This document shows, piece after piece, positions 12,497-25,756 of a stretch of 38,673 nt of DNA. The stretch is from Saccoglossus kowalevskii (lineage: Eukaryota; Hemichordata; Enteropneusta; Harrimaniidae), in NCBI RefSeq assembly GCF_000003605.2, contig NW_003143799.1:33165-71837 (forward strand), in the 5' to 3' direction. A program made the position numbers and the translations under genes. The notes beneath the pieces are model-generated. The model was not told the origin of the DNA. It saw only the letters and a program-made list of their open reading frames with translations, and ran no database searches. The number at the start of each line of letters is the position of its first letter. Position 1 is the stretch's first letter.

Positions 12497-15400
12497 CTGG
12501 TATGACGCAAACGACATAAAATGCTCTTCAACTCGATCTCGATCAGGATCCCTGAAAGTCCCAGGGGGTGTAGATGACTTGGCACCTATTATCATAAAAT
12601 TTCGTCTGTCCACTTTCATATAAACGATGAAAACATACAATTTGGCGTCACGTGTTTGTTAAATCTTCAACGGATGGTTCTCAACAAAATGACATTCAAG
12701 AACTGAACTGTATCATAATATTATTCTCTAGTTCAAGTCTGAAGGGACAGACACCATCCACGGCAATTCAATATGAGGTGTTTTTACACACAGTAAATAT
12801 TGCGTTTCGATTTTCGAGTACAATGTCAGTTGGGTGAAAAAAATGACAGTATGTTACGATGAGTCAATTTATAAAGCAAGTTGATGCAGGACAATTGTAC
12901 ATACATAATGTTCTTACATTGTATATTTATCGTGTCAGTAGCAATCGAAACGCAATATTTATCAGTTGCAGTGTCACTGTTTTGCAAGCTAAATAGTAAT
13001 ATTGTTAGATCAAATGTAACAGTTTGCAATGGCAAGCTAATATCAATATTGCTACTTTGTTAGCAAAACAGTGAGCGGTATTGTAATACTGCTAGTGGGG
13101 TTGTTTTTCATACACAGTAAAACCACTGTGTATATATCTGTATACACGTGATACCAAATCGTGCTATGAACTACGAATACAAAGTTCATTAATGGTCGTT
13201 CGCTCCATCAGTAAGGCATTTAGTAAAGTTTAGATTTCATGGTATTTTAACTTGAATATAGGGGTGTTTTTTGCACATTCGACACGTCGAGTGCAGCATC
13301 AAAAATAAGAACTCCGGCGTGCAGTGTTCGGGCGCTTGCTCTCGGTCGCTCGAGTGCAATGATGGTAAAAGGTCAAGAGAAAATCAGCGAGATGTTATAG
13401 ACAAAACTGCTATCCCAACGCACGGTGTTACCATGGCTACCATCACGTTTTCTCCATCTTGCATCCCACAAACCAACCACGGGATCAGCGTTGTTAATAT
13501 TAGGGGAGGGGTCTGAAGAGACAAACGGGTGAGCATAAAATGCCCGCCGTGAACTAATAATAAAAGAGAGAAACAAGTTTTTTTCGGGGGGGGGGGGGAA
13601 GGTCCCGCGATGGATTCACCTCCTATACCTCCAATTTGGTGGTACGGACTCGCCGTAGTGGCAACGACAAATGGGACAATGGACTGGGTTGGTAAAGTAC
13701 GAGAGGTTGCATTCATCTCCGTGAAAGGACGTGAAAAGAAACGAACACAAGGCATAGAAATCAACATCGACATATATTATGTGTTGGTGTAATGAAATCA
13801 CCATACACCTATTCAGAGGCAGTCAACTATTGTCCCAGGGAAAATTGAAAATAATTCTAATAATGCCCATGCTGACAATAGTGAACACGGCTGAATGGCA
13901 GTGAACACTCTGTTTTCTATACGATCTTTTCACCAATGAATAGCCGTAAATATAGGGCTATTGAGTGCCGACATACAACTAGCCATCGCCTTTTATTTCT
14001 TTGGTTTCCGCAACAGAATGGTTTGAAATGAAATCAACAGCGTACTTGTGTGAAGATTAAGAAAATGCTGAAAAGCAATTAACATACCAAATGCGTTCAC
14101 TCAAAGGGTATGTGTAAGTCCTTTATATGAGCGGACAATACGTACACGATTATACATCGAGACTTCGGGAGAAAAAGCTGGAAATCAGGAAAGACCCACC
14201 GATGCCCGATCTCCAACCACCACGTGTGATAGTCTTCGCTCTCAGCCATGCGACTATAATGAATTAAAACTGCATTTTGTGTGTGTCCCCTCTTCAGAGT
14301 CAATAGCGATCGGGTTAAACCAACATTAGGGCAAAAAGAAGTGACTGGGAACGTTTGTGGTCTGGGTACACAAACCATTTACCGGCATCTTGGTTGTACT
14401 ACTACTACTGCTCCTGTCTTCGGGCTACTGTTAATCTGTGTATGCCGGTAATCGGGGGAACTCTGATAAATTGAGGTTTGCACCTGACTTGGGGATGGAG
14501 GCACTATTTCAGACGCTCCACTAACCCAGTGGGACCCAATACTTGTAAAAACACTTCTTTGTTTATCCATAGAATTAACGGGACTTAATCAAATTGCCCG
14601 CGATTAACTTAAACCCACAATATAAAGGGCTACTTTAACTTATTTTTGTTTTTAGTCAAAGTGAAAATTAAACCCTATCACAGGTCATAAAAACAATAGT
14701 ACCAAACCAATACATCATTTTCTTCCCATGTGACAGTTAAAGACGTGTGCTTCGGTGAGAGCCGGATAAAAGAGCGGTTTTATCGCTTTTAGGGTTACCA
14801 TAGCCACGTATTCTCCAAGTTCTAGCGCAACTCGGGGGAAGTCGGAGCGTAGAAATTGGTGGAAGAAAGAACAACTGCTCAGCATATAAAAAGGTCACGG
14901 GTATTTGTGTGTGTGTTTTTTTGCTCAAATTGCCATATTGTACGGAACCAACGGACTGTCGCATGCCATTACGTACATACTCGGTGGGGTTATTCAATGA
15001 GCCGCACACATTCTTTCCTGTCCATTGGGTCGACTACACCAACATCACACTATTTTACAACGTATCAACTCTACGACAATGAGTGTGAGAAAAAAAATAC
15101 ATACACACACACACTGCTAAGGGGCGATCAATTGTATATAGTATCGGTTATTGGCGAAGACCGCGGCGCTAAACACCTTAAAGAAAACCGCGAATTGAGT
15201 GAGAAAACCATTATTGAAAAATGTGTGTTGTCCTCTCGATCTAATTTTACGACATCCGTATAATGCATTTACGACCTCGCATTGTTGTTACAAGTGATTT
15301 GTTTGCCTGTTGTTTACATACAATATTATTGAAATCAATGGCGGTCGTTGAATTTCAACATCTAAAACGTGGAATCCACCGCGTGCCCACAGGTGTGAAT

Positions 15401-16726
15401 GCAGTGGGGAAATGATTTGAAATCGGAGAACGCCCATTAAACGATACTTACGACGAGCAAGCATACAAACGCGCGAATACAAACAACCAAGTGAACGTAG
15501 ATTTCCTATTAACGAAGCCCAAGTTGAAGCAAGCTATAATATTACAATGCACAACAAGTAGAAGTCTGTGATAACGATCTACATGGTATGATCGTTTATC
15601 GGACAATTGCAAAACTGCGATAGCGGAATTAAGCGCATTATGTGGTTCTCGTGATTTAGATAGTATCGAGCGTTTGTCATATCAGCAGAATAAAAAAAAA
15701 ACACTAAATGAATTGAAGATAACACGACATCATCAAAAATCGCCATTCTTACGGTGTGTTACGGTCGTCGCGAAGCTAGCAACATATCAATATATCTCCT
15801 GGACCGAGTGAATCAATAATGAATCGCAACTCACTATTTTAACAACTGAATCATATCCCCGTTTTGTCCCATCGACTTAGAGAAATGGCACTCGTGTGAT
15901 GAACAAATAGTGACCAGTTGTTTATTGACTATCGTGCAATGTTTAAAAATGTAGCATAAACCCGTTTCAAGACCATGGGTTCTAGCGCTCCACCATAAAT
16001 CTGCCTGCGCGGTTTTTCGCGCAATTTGAAAGTAACGCCGTAAATTGCAACAGAGTTTTAATATGTTGTGAATTTTGGAATATTCCAAAAAAAAAAAAAA
16101 TGATTGAAAACTAAAAATTCAACATAAACTACTAATTTGTGGAAATATTAAACAAAGTCATTGTTGTATTCGTATATGAAATTAACCTGTTGTTGCACCA
16201 ATATGGCGAGACAGGGACACGTTCACATATATCGTTTCAACTCAGAAACATACCAGTAAACACATTTATCCCTTGAAATAATTTGATACGGGGCAACTTG
16301 GAGAATTGTTTTTACAAAAAAAACATTTATCGGCAAAACGCGCCACATAATTCGAGTCAAGTACGAGTGCATCTGTTATACGTAGAAAAAAAAACACAGG
16401 AAATTATTGAAAAGACCTGTTTTCAAACGTTCCAGTTACATTTATACGGAGATTCCATAAACAGTTTGATGCGGCATTAATCAAAATACATTTTTTAGTG
16501 TATATAAATATTTGGGGAGGCTTCTCGCATTTATTCAAATAAATATTTGGTTTGTTGACTGCGGCAGTTGTTCATTCACTGGCACATCTCTTCCCAAGTC
16601 TATAATGGCAAGCAATTCAACATGGCCACACCTCTCTATTCAAAGCCACCAATTCAATGCTGTTTGCCTCTATTTATTTACTCTCCCCCTCGATCCCTTC
16701 ACGCCTTTGTACTAAGTTGTATGCCC
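11659..16726. other. CpG-rich sequence downstream of SoxB2, no recognised gene
   Basis: Several open frames of 60-135 codons occur (for example 14856-15263, plus), but none matches a known family and none keeps a domain-like pattern. Local features are a (TTA)n run (12467-12497), a 13-G tract (13586-13598), and a SOX-type AACAATGGCC at 11994-12003. Composition resembles the Sox gene's surroundings, so regulatory DNA for SoxB2 is the most plausible content. Confidence 0.4.
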
Positions 16727-16741
16727 TATTGTCATGCAAAT
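16727..16741 (+). promoter_or_regulatory. SOX-POU composite site, candidate downstream SoxB2 enhancer
   Basis: TATTGTCATGCAAAT matches the classical SOX-POU composite (CATTGT[C/T] abutting ATGCAAAT) at 14 of 15 positions, with the SOX and octamer half-sites in canonical order, orientation and zero spacing. It lies about 1.6 kb past the Sox stop codon. Some 190 bp away is a good SOX site, AACAATGGCC (16928-16937). The surrounding 16.5-17.0 kb is unique sequence without simple repeats. Such composites drive auto- and cross-regulation of Sox genes in neural and stem-cell enhancers. Function here is inferred. Confidence 0.5.
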
Positions 16742-17799
16742 TAGCAGCGTTACACCTATTGTATGTCATTCAAACTAGTCTATTCAACACCCTTTGTGTG
16801 AATTGCTCATTTATTTATTTATGTCATATCAGCTATTCACAGGCCCATGTATTTTTTATTATGTTGTTATTTTTGCCTCTTGTGCCACAGCAAACTCTTT
16901 TATAACATTAATGCCCGAACAAGGCGGAACAATGGCCGCATAGAGTAACCGGTCCATTCACTACGCCCAGCTGCATTAGCAAGAAAGGACACAAGCACAC
17001 AATCGAGAAAACACTTCAGTGGCACTGTAAAAAGACAAGTTCGCAGTTGTAGTCATAAACGTTCTCGAACCTGTCAATGACTACCGAATTGCGCACCCCA
17101 CGCCGGCGTTTTTGCCGAGCTAAGAATCTAAAACGCGTACGTACGAGTCGCTCCAGCCTCGCCACTGGCACAGATTAAACGAGTTATTGGCAGTTGACGC
17201 TGCTAATAAGGAAGTCTCAAAATACACAATAATCGGGCTTTTCAAGTAACTTCGGGCAACGAGGGAAAACTGGAAGCATGACCGATCGGCACAGCGATAC
17301 ATACATGGGCAACCAATTCCACAGGAAGGACTGGGTAGATGGGCGCTCCCCTAAAGGAGAGGTTACTTGTAAAACAACTAAAATACTGACATTGTTTGTG
17401 AATTACACCTGTCCACGTATAAAGCTGACGCTGGTCCGCCCCTGTCAACACAATAGATCGTTTGTAAACTTAGTGATAAATAAGGGGCATCCACAAAAGA
17501 CAAGACCGAGTGCCAACACTAAACATTAGATTGCTGTATGTCGTTAGTATAAGGTAACATAAAAATAAAACATTGTCAATGGTCTTTCGTCTCATTTTGC
17601 ATTAGTTTTACTTCACTGTGTTCAAGAACTGAACAGTATCATAAACATTTGACATAAAACGGAAATAATAGCCTTTTTTCTTAAATAGAACTAAAATACA
17701 AACAAAAACAGTTCTCGTTTTTGAACACTAGTTCACGTCAATTACATTATATTTTTTTTAACAAAAATAAGTCTTAATTTTACAATTAATTATTGAAAC
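16742..17799. other. Unique sequence between the SOX-POU site and the SoxB2 3' end
   Basis: No gene recognised. Contains the SOX site AACAATGGCC (16928-16937). The first ~250 bp are free of low-complexity runs and are the best candidate here for a conserved non-coding element. The last ~250 bp become AT-rich. Confidence 0.35.
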
Positions 17800-18303
17800 A
17801 CATAAATGTTAGAATTTATTTCAATATTTGTCGTTTCAACACAAGGCAGCATTATAGTCAATGTTGCGTTATTATAAACACAGCGAAAAAAAATCTTATT
17901 AAATCGATCGACTTTACCCCTCAGCCTGTCTGGTCAAATGAAACGCAACAAAAAATACACAATATGCCAACATATTGGACAAAAGGTGTCTCAGTTCCTC
18001 GGTGAAGGGCAGGGTTACACAATTCAACAATAACATTATCTTTAAGATATATAGAAGTATTTCAACGCTACCTTAATGTACAACTAACATCAGCCAACGA
18101 ATTGTTGACGGGTTTTCTGCAATAAACAACATTTTTGGGGGATCTCGCAACGAGTCTGTCCCACGTCTATATATACAAACGCTAGAAGTGACGAAAATGC
18201 CCAGCCGATAGAAATATCAGAATGGCAAAATAGCAAAAAGTTGAAAAGAAATATTGTTTTAAAGTCTTTGGAGAAAGTTTTTCGTTTTAATAACACGCAC
18301 ATT
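17800..18303 (-). other. Probable 3' UTR of the SoxB2 gene
   Basis: AT-rich sequence downstream of the Sox stop codon. On the minus strand an AATAAA hexamer lies at 17815-17820, about 480 nt past the stop, and is the most plausible poly(A) signal. An ATTAAA at 18286-18291 is also present but lies only 13 nt after the stop, which is too close to be the usual choice. A second minus-strand frame stays open from inside the Sox gene into this region to about 18090. Its residues match no family, and I treat it as chance. The 3' end is inferred, with no transcript evidence. Confidence 0.4.
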
Positions 18304-19053
<750 letters not shown>

Positions 19054-19171
19054 TTATGACACCTCGGGTGAAAAAATGTTCACTGTATGACGCAGAACAG
19101 TTTGTCCAAGCACACGTGTCAAGTCAGCAAGGATGACTTCCGTAGGTATACAGTCTTGTCAAGAGTCCGTA

Positions 19172-19190
19172 CATAGAATATATACACTAT
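19172..19190 (-). promoter_or_regulatory. TATA-like element upstream of SoxB2
   Basis: On the minus strand the sequence reads GTGTATATATTC, with TATATA at 19179-19184, about 140 bp upstream of the Sox ATG. If it works as a TATA box, transcription would start near 19150 and leave a 5' UTR of about 110 nt. The local sequence is otherwise not strongly AT-rich. The assignment is positional only. Confidence 0.3.
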
Positions 19191-19299
19191 TCCGGTATAC
19201 AGCGAATAACCGTCGTCATCAGCGTGTTTCCGTAATGAAGCGATTCGATACAACACTAAGTTTTACTTGAACAAGCGGCAAGCAATATGACTACGTTGT

Positions 19300-19328
19300 C
19301 CAATCGGTGGGCGTGGGAGTGATCTCCC
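19300..19328 (-). promoter_or_regulatory. CCAAT box, GC/CACCC box and small palindrome upstream of SoxB2
   Basis: About 260-290 bp upstream of the Sox ATG, a CCAAT pentamer (19300-19304, plus strand) is followed directly by GGTGGGCGTGGGAG (19306-19319), a good match to Sp/KLF GC or CACCC boxes. A short perfect hairpin, GGGAG-TGAT-CTCCC (19315-19328), overlaps its end. CCAAT and GC boxes work in either orientation, so this cluster fits a proximal promoter of the minus-strand Sox gene. Factor identity is inferred from motif only. Confidence 0.35.
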
Positions 19329-19402
19329 GCTCAAAAGGAGCTAAGGCTCTCCGTGTCGACGGTTTGGATTGGGTTAAATTTGTGAATGAAAGTTGATTTC
19401 AT

Positions 19403-19410
19403 ATGCAAAT
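19403..19410 (+). promoter_or_regulatory. POU octamer upstream of SoxB2
   Basis: A perfect ATGCAAAT octamer about 365 bp upstream of the Sox ATG. POU-domain factors bind this motif and commonly partner Sox proteins. The same octamer occurs by chance and within repeats elsewhere in this AT-rich window, so position near the promoter is the only extra support. Confidence 0.25.
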
Positions 19411-21799
19411 TTTGTAAGGCTGTTAGGGTCATTGTAGACACGTGACGTGATAATCATCAGTGATTGGCTTGAACAATTGATTAATATTTATCAGATAAAG
19501 ATGGCGGTATTTTGACATGTTTTGATGAGTAACTTTTGGACGTGAAATATCACTCAAAGTACAATGAGTTTTTTTACCATCGTTTATTTCACAGACCAGA
19601 TTGGTAAGCACATTTGTATAATCCAGCCTCTTGGCACAGTGTAACGATTGTGTTTTTAGTGGTCTGCTGCGGTATATTTTAACCGATCGAATGATGGCGC
19701 TGGGCATAATCCAAAGGGTCACATCTTACCGGTTCACGGTTATCAGGCGCGATAACGAATGCTAGTAGATTTCGCCGCATCTTTTTGTCAGTGATTCCCG
19801 TAAATATCTCTCGTCTTTGTGTGCTCATTGTTCCACTCCAAGGTGCATGTTTACTTAACAGATTGCATGAATAGACAAATATCAACGGGTTATCAGTGCA
19901 CAACAAAAGAACAATGGCCAAATTAAGGTTCAACCCATCCCGTGTCATATATCGCTGCGATAACGTTGTTTGGATGCGATCATTAACCCACGTCAGTCAC
20001 ATGTGAACAAAATACGATATAATACACCGTTGCTAAGTTTTGAAGGTAGCTCGGTCTTTCAGACCGACAACTTTACCCTTTGTTTTGTATCAGTTAGCCT
20101 GTCGGCGTTATTATCTGATGTTGATATGGGGAACCGTACTAGGCTTCCTGCCTTTCACCGTGTGACCCGTGTCAATAGTAAAACGCGACATTGTTGGAGG
20201 TGTCAAATAGGACATACAACACGCACGAGGAACACACGCACAAACACACCGTGGTCTATTATATTACTGATGAATTTTTCACTGTTCGCTATTCTCTGTA
20301 ACGTTTTTCAATTTGCAAATTCATTTTGTCCGTCAGTGCACTGGCTATTCATCAACGAGATATGGCTTTGAATAGCATTGTCGGAAAGCATATTGAAAGA
20401 ATGGTCTCTTTTCTATAGAAATCCCGAATGTACCAACAAATACAGCCTATTTTCATTTATCAAGCGTATTTGCCGAGATTACTGGCAACAAAAGCTTTTA
20501 CCCGCACAGTAAACAGTGATGAAAAGTCAGGCTTTTATGAAAAGACGCATAATCTATTACGGACTATTGTTTAGCAACTCTTTAATTTGCTTTCAATAGG
20601 CTCTATAGACATTTTGTATTAATAATAATTTCCCCATCTTTTGTTAGTGATGTGATAATCTGACAGCATCATTATATTGGCAGGGTTTTATCTTCCCATG
20701 TTTTCTCTTGTATTTCATTTTATTTTTTAACCCCCCCCTTTTTTTTTGCTTCATTTTAATATAATCGTCAGATTTAGCTTCTTCTTTTTTTAATATTAAA
20801 TCCAGATGCACAATTGGACACAAACAATCTAATTGAAGCCAGAAAGTTTACGTCGTGATAAAACACAAAAGTATATGTATACAATGTATCGTTGTGATTC
20901 GGCTGCTATTATCAAGTTATTGTGGTTGGACGCCTTAGAACGATGTTTTCAAAAGAACCGAGATGAAAATATTACTAGGTTATAATACATTAATATAGTT
21001 TGGTCAGAGTGAAGTTTTACAAGTTTTCATTATGTTCATATATACATATATGTATTTTTTTTTTAATATGACAAGGGTTCCTGCGGATTCCATACTAATT
21101 TGTCAATTTGGAAATAAATGAAAGCCCTTCACCCTGCTAAGAAATCACAACTCGGCTGAAGGCATTGCCATTAGAAATGGAATCAAAATTAAAGATGCTT
21201 TGTGTTAGAGGACATAGCCGAGGGTGGAGCTTAGAATATTAGACCCAGTATTAGTATATTTTACATTAAATTTCAAAAGTATACTAATTATTTACAGGGA
21301 TGGACTGAAAGAGAAATAATCAAGCCCCGAATATGCTTGAAGACAAATATGACAAATCTGTACAATCTTTAGAAGTTTGCGTCATTGTCCTGGATTTTCA
21401 TCTCAACAGCAAGAGTTGTACTATTCTCCGACGACGAGAACCCACAAGGGTGTTTTCTCTTCTTCTCTCGTTGATAAAGCGTTTTTTTGTGAAATCTCCC
21501 CAACGCATTTAGGTGGGACAGATCACCTGAATAGAAGTAAATCCTGCATTAACAAAACAAACTGTTTAAAGGCAGATATAAATCAGTATAATCCAAAACG
21601 ATACCAGAGGGAAAAAAGATTAAAACATGTGTGCCAACAACTACTAATATTCAAACATACGTTTTTCAGAAATCAATTATTTACATTAACAGGAAGCAGA
21701 AAGAAGATGAAATCATTCTTCGCCTCGCTTTTGTCGAGACTGTACGCCGAGATAAAATTGTGTCTAAACCTTCGATGTAACTTCATTGTGTGTGAAAAA
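19411..21799. other. Upstream flank of SoxB2, CpG-rich
   Basis: A SOX-type AACAATGGCC lies at 19910-19919, about 870 bp upstream of the Sox ATG. Two longer plus-strand frames occur: 19970-20371 (133 codons) and 21377-21829 (150 codons). Neither shows a known domain, signal peptide or membrane segment, and neither has a promoter or splice context that I can support. CpG density falls off toward 21.8 kb. Confidence 0.4.
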
Positions 21800-24700
21800 C
21801 TATATTGGTTTAATAAGTACTGTATATAGATATATCAACTCTTCAGTCAATCCATATAATATAGTAGAAATATTGGCATAGTGGGGAGGATAATTGAAAT
21901 CATCGGTTCTTAAGCTCTGAATAAAAAGGGCCCAATGTCACAATCGCTAAACATAATTATTCAGATTTATTATGATACATTTGAATATTCAGTGTTTTAT
22001 CTTGTCAATCCACATTCCATCAACAATTTTGCTGAAAAAAAAAAAAAAATCATCACATTCAATATTTGAAATGCAATCATGTTTTTTTTATGTCAGTTTG
22101 AAAAAAGACGTAAATTTACTATCACATGTATTAATTATTTAAAGATTAAAAGAATAACTATAAAAAATATATATATTTTTTTATTGTTATCTGATCATGT
22201 TTTTTTTTTTATTTAGATAATAATGTCGTGGGTTTTACAAAGACAAGGTATATTTAACACGACTCCGTCACTATATACTTTGTAGTTTGACAATGAAGGA
22301 GGCTGAAGTACTTATTCCCTTGTCAAGCATGATGCTATTGAGTGCCTACATTGATTTCCAGATATGTGATAGTTTGGATGTTAATTTTTTTCAACTAAAT
22401 CCACTGGGGGGAGGGGTGCCATAGATTTGCAGAATTTCTTAATGCACTACAATCATTACGCTCAATATTTAAAAAAAAAAATTAGTTTTTTCTTTTTTAA
22501 GAAGTGAATTCCAGTTTTCTACCATTGATATTATAACAAATAGAGACCCCGCCCCCACCCAAGCTGCATCTAATGAAGCCCTCTCCTGTGATCCTATCAT
22601 GCAGTTTTTTCACTAGTTTGCTGCTGTTTGTTATTTGCTATGTTCATGGTATAAAAAAAAAAATATATGTACCAATTTAATATTTTTTTTTTTTTTTTTA
22701 TCTCAACAGACTCATTTTTATGTACTTAGCTAGCTAGGCTTTGTTGACATTAATTTAAAATTATACCAACATTTAAATAGTTAGTTTATTTATGGTTGGG
22801 TCCTAAAATTACTCGTAAACACACTGTTAACATGGCATATTTAAGTTGATGGCTAATCTTATGTGTATGTTTAGTGAGGATAAATAGACTGTGACTGACC
22901 AGGGCCAAAACTGACCCTGTGTAACTTATTAATCTAAGAACCAAGGCCATGTGTACCTAGATAGGGCTTCATTTTCTGTCCTTTGAAACCTTAATTGTTC
23001 TAAAAAACAGTCTCTGCTTTAATTTTTGTTCTCATGAAATTATAAATTACGTACATTTCTAGCGATGACAATATAATGACTGAAATGACTTAATTTGCAA
23101 AAGGTTGATTCATCCAGCTACATTTCCAACCAAATAATCTTCCTTCTTTTCTGTCTTGTTGGAAATATTCCGTTGCATTCATCGGAGGAAAATCCAAAAA
23201 AAAAAACAATTAAGAAATAAAATAATTTTAAAAGAAATAGCCACCAATATTTGTTTCATCTTGCCTGCTGAAGTCGCCAGGCTTAAATTGGACAAATTTA
23301 ATTCAGTTTGTTCATAGAAAATTGGCGGGAAACATTAGTGGAGCTTTACATGATTTATGATGAAAAGAGATGATGCTGATTTTGATGACATTTTTGCGGA
23401 ATTTGAAAATATACGGCTGAAAATTATTAATTTTTATGAAACTAGTTTTTGAAATTGCAATTGCCTCGGCCAACATAAACCTCTATATAAATTGTAGCCC
23501 CCCCCCCCCTCATGAAAATTAACAGTTTTCGAAATGATGACGGTCGCAATATTTTTTATTTTGTCCCAATATTTGTCATTTCATGCACACCTTTTGTCCC
23601 AGTCAATCTTTTATGCATTTCCTTTTATCGAGTCATTTTGTTTGTAGTTCCATTTCAGTTGTCAAACAAACGCAAATGTGTTTCTCTGTCGACAAAGGCC
23701 ACGCACTGTGATTTCACCAGTAACCCAGGCTGTGACTAAATACTGTTTTCATTTCTCAAATAAATGAGAGAAATACCTTGTAATGTGTCAGATGAAAGGA
23801 CCATTGAAATTATTGTAGGCTATGAATGCAGAGAATGAAGGTGTAAATGAGCTGACCTTTCACTTCCAAAATTACTCGATGAATGTTACGAAAATTGAAA
23901 TTGTAGCTACATTCAGCCCATCGCGCTTACTACTTTGTTCTTCCTGACTGGTCTCCATTCTGCTTTCTCAGTTTACCGTTACCCTAAACCAGCGTATTAT
24001 CTTCAATTCATTCTTGCTTCTTTCTCGATCCCACCTCTTTATTTTTCATTATTTACAATATTTTTCTTACCGTGAAATTGTTCGGCGGGTGATAATCAGC
24101 TGCCTAGTTCTCCCGCTAAATTTACACAGACTCTTTTTCCATATGCCTCATTAAGTCTCAGACATTTTTTTTTTTCTTCCCCTTCCAGACGTTTACCCTC
24201 TCTTCCTTTATTGCTATATTTCCCGCGTTTTTTTCTTCTTCTTTTTTTTTGCTTCACTGTCAAATTTGTTGTTGTGTCTTCAACGATAATATTGTTCCTC
24301 GTTTTTTCGGTTGATTTGACTGCCCACAGCTCTTCATCGTTAGTCAGCATGCATTCTTAATGTAACGAAAAATACTGGTAATGTCTTCTTTGAATACAGC
24401 TAGAAGTCAATCTCAATATTTATATGTACTAGTATTGATAAGGTGGTTTTAGGGGGAAAACTCCCCCTTCCAATTACTTGTCAATTGTGCCTCCAGAAGT
24501 ATGCTCATTATTTTGACATGTATATTAGCATATCCGTGCTGGCAGTTGTTCCATACTGCTCGTTGCACTGTACACAAGCTATAAGAATTGTTAGTGCATT
24601 CGTACTCGATGTTCTTTTGTTTCTTTTGTGAATTATTTTCCTTTTTTTTCTTGAAGGAAAACGCCCAGAAGCTACTAGTTAATTAAAATCTCTGGCTTTG

Positions 24701-25402
24701 AAAAGTTTGCAATTTTATAACCGGCGTATATCGATGGCATATATTTCAGCTTTCAAACATGTCATGTGACTTTATGTTGGAAACATACTCTGGAATGATA
24801 TTGTTAGTTGTTACTGTTTCATGAAAAGAAACTGATTCTAAGTCAACAACAGTTGCTGCTTGTGTAAATTTGCATGGTGGAAAAAATGTTTATATGAATT
24901 TGTTATTTATGTATATATATTTTTATAAAATAATATATTGATTGAATAGGGAGAGGGTTATATAATATTTCAGTAAACCTACAGAAAAGCAGGTGGTACG
25001 AGCTGTTGAGAATTGTGAAGTTGCTCTTATGGGAAAAATTTTCTTGAGTTGTCTTTGTTTTTTACATTCAATAATAATTTAATAAATGTATTTGCATTTA
25101 ATTCCATAATGATTTAATAGTGCACTAAATGGTCGGTTTTAATAGTATGTGGACTAAGAACGACTCAGTGATCGGGTGTGAGATGAGGAGTGTTCGGCTC
25201 ACATAAGCGGGCAGTTATGGAGCAGAGGATGCTGGGATGTGGAGTCAAAATGAAATATAACAAGATTTTAAGTGAAGCTATAAAACTACTGTATTTGTTA
25301 TATTACAAGTATTCTCTTATATACACCCTATCAGAAATCTTATATAACTAATGGTGATCACATTGATATGTTTTCAAGACGACAGGAAAATGCATTTTCA
25401 TC
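21800..25402. other. CpG-poor AT-rich sequence, no recognised gene
   Basis: Homopolymer A/T runs, a polypyrimidine stretch (about 24160-24260) and a short C run (23500-23510) dominate. I count only 5 CpGs in 22201-22620. An E2F-like TTGGCGGGAAA sits at 23322-23332. No open frame is convincing. It could be intron or intergenic DNA. Confidence 0.4.
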
Positions 25403-25404
25403 TA

Positions 25405-25627
25405 CTGTGGAATACTTTCATATATTTTCTAATATTTTCGCTGGAATTAATTTTCACTGAAAAGGCTTTTTGGGCGTTTTGCTTGGAATTTATTTTCACT
25501 GATTTTTGATGAGTTTAATGTGAAATATAGAAAAAAAACTACATTGGCTGGATTTTATTTTCACGGAATCACCCCTTCAGCGAAAATAGCGAAAATAAAT
25601 TCCAAGCAAAAATAAAGTATTCTACAG
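25405..25627. mobile_element. 223-bp MITE with TA target-site duplication
   Basis: Terminal inverted repeats CTGTGGAATACTTT (25405) and AAAGTATTCTACAG (ending 25627) pair with one mismatch and are flanked by TA on each side (25403-25404, 25628-25629). Inside the ends, further inverted copies of a GCTTGGAATTTATTTTC-like block and TTTTCGCT extend the palindromic character. TA duplications point to a Tc1/mariner-type transposase acting in trans. No coding capacity. Confidence 0.75.
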
Positions 25628-25756
25628 TACCTTAATTTGTATGGTGTTGTGTCTTTGGGGAGTTCATCAATGAGGCGGGGGCAGGGTGATTTTTGTTATA
25701 GATAATATAACACATGTATGGATCAGTATTCCCATTTGTCATCTTATTTGTGGAAC

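Noticed and set aside
13939-13962. Short perfect inverted repeat AATAGCC/GGCTATT
   Set aside because: Seven-base stems with short loops are common by chance, and nothing around it suggests an element end or terminator.
24096-24350. Lys/Arg-rich frame on the minus strand
   Set aside because: It comes from the polypyrimidine tract at 24160-24260 and is low-complexity.
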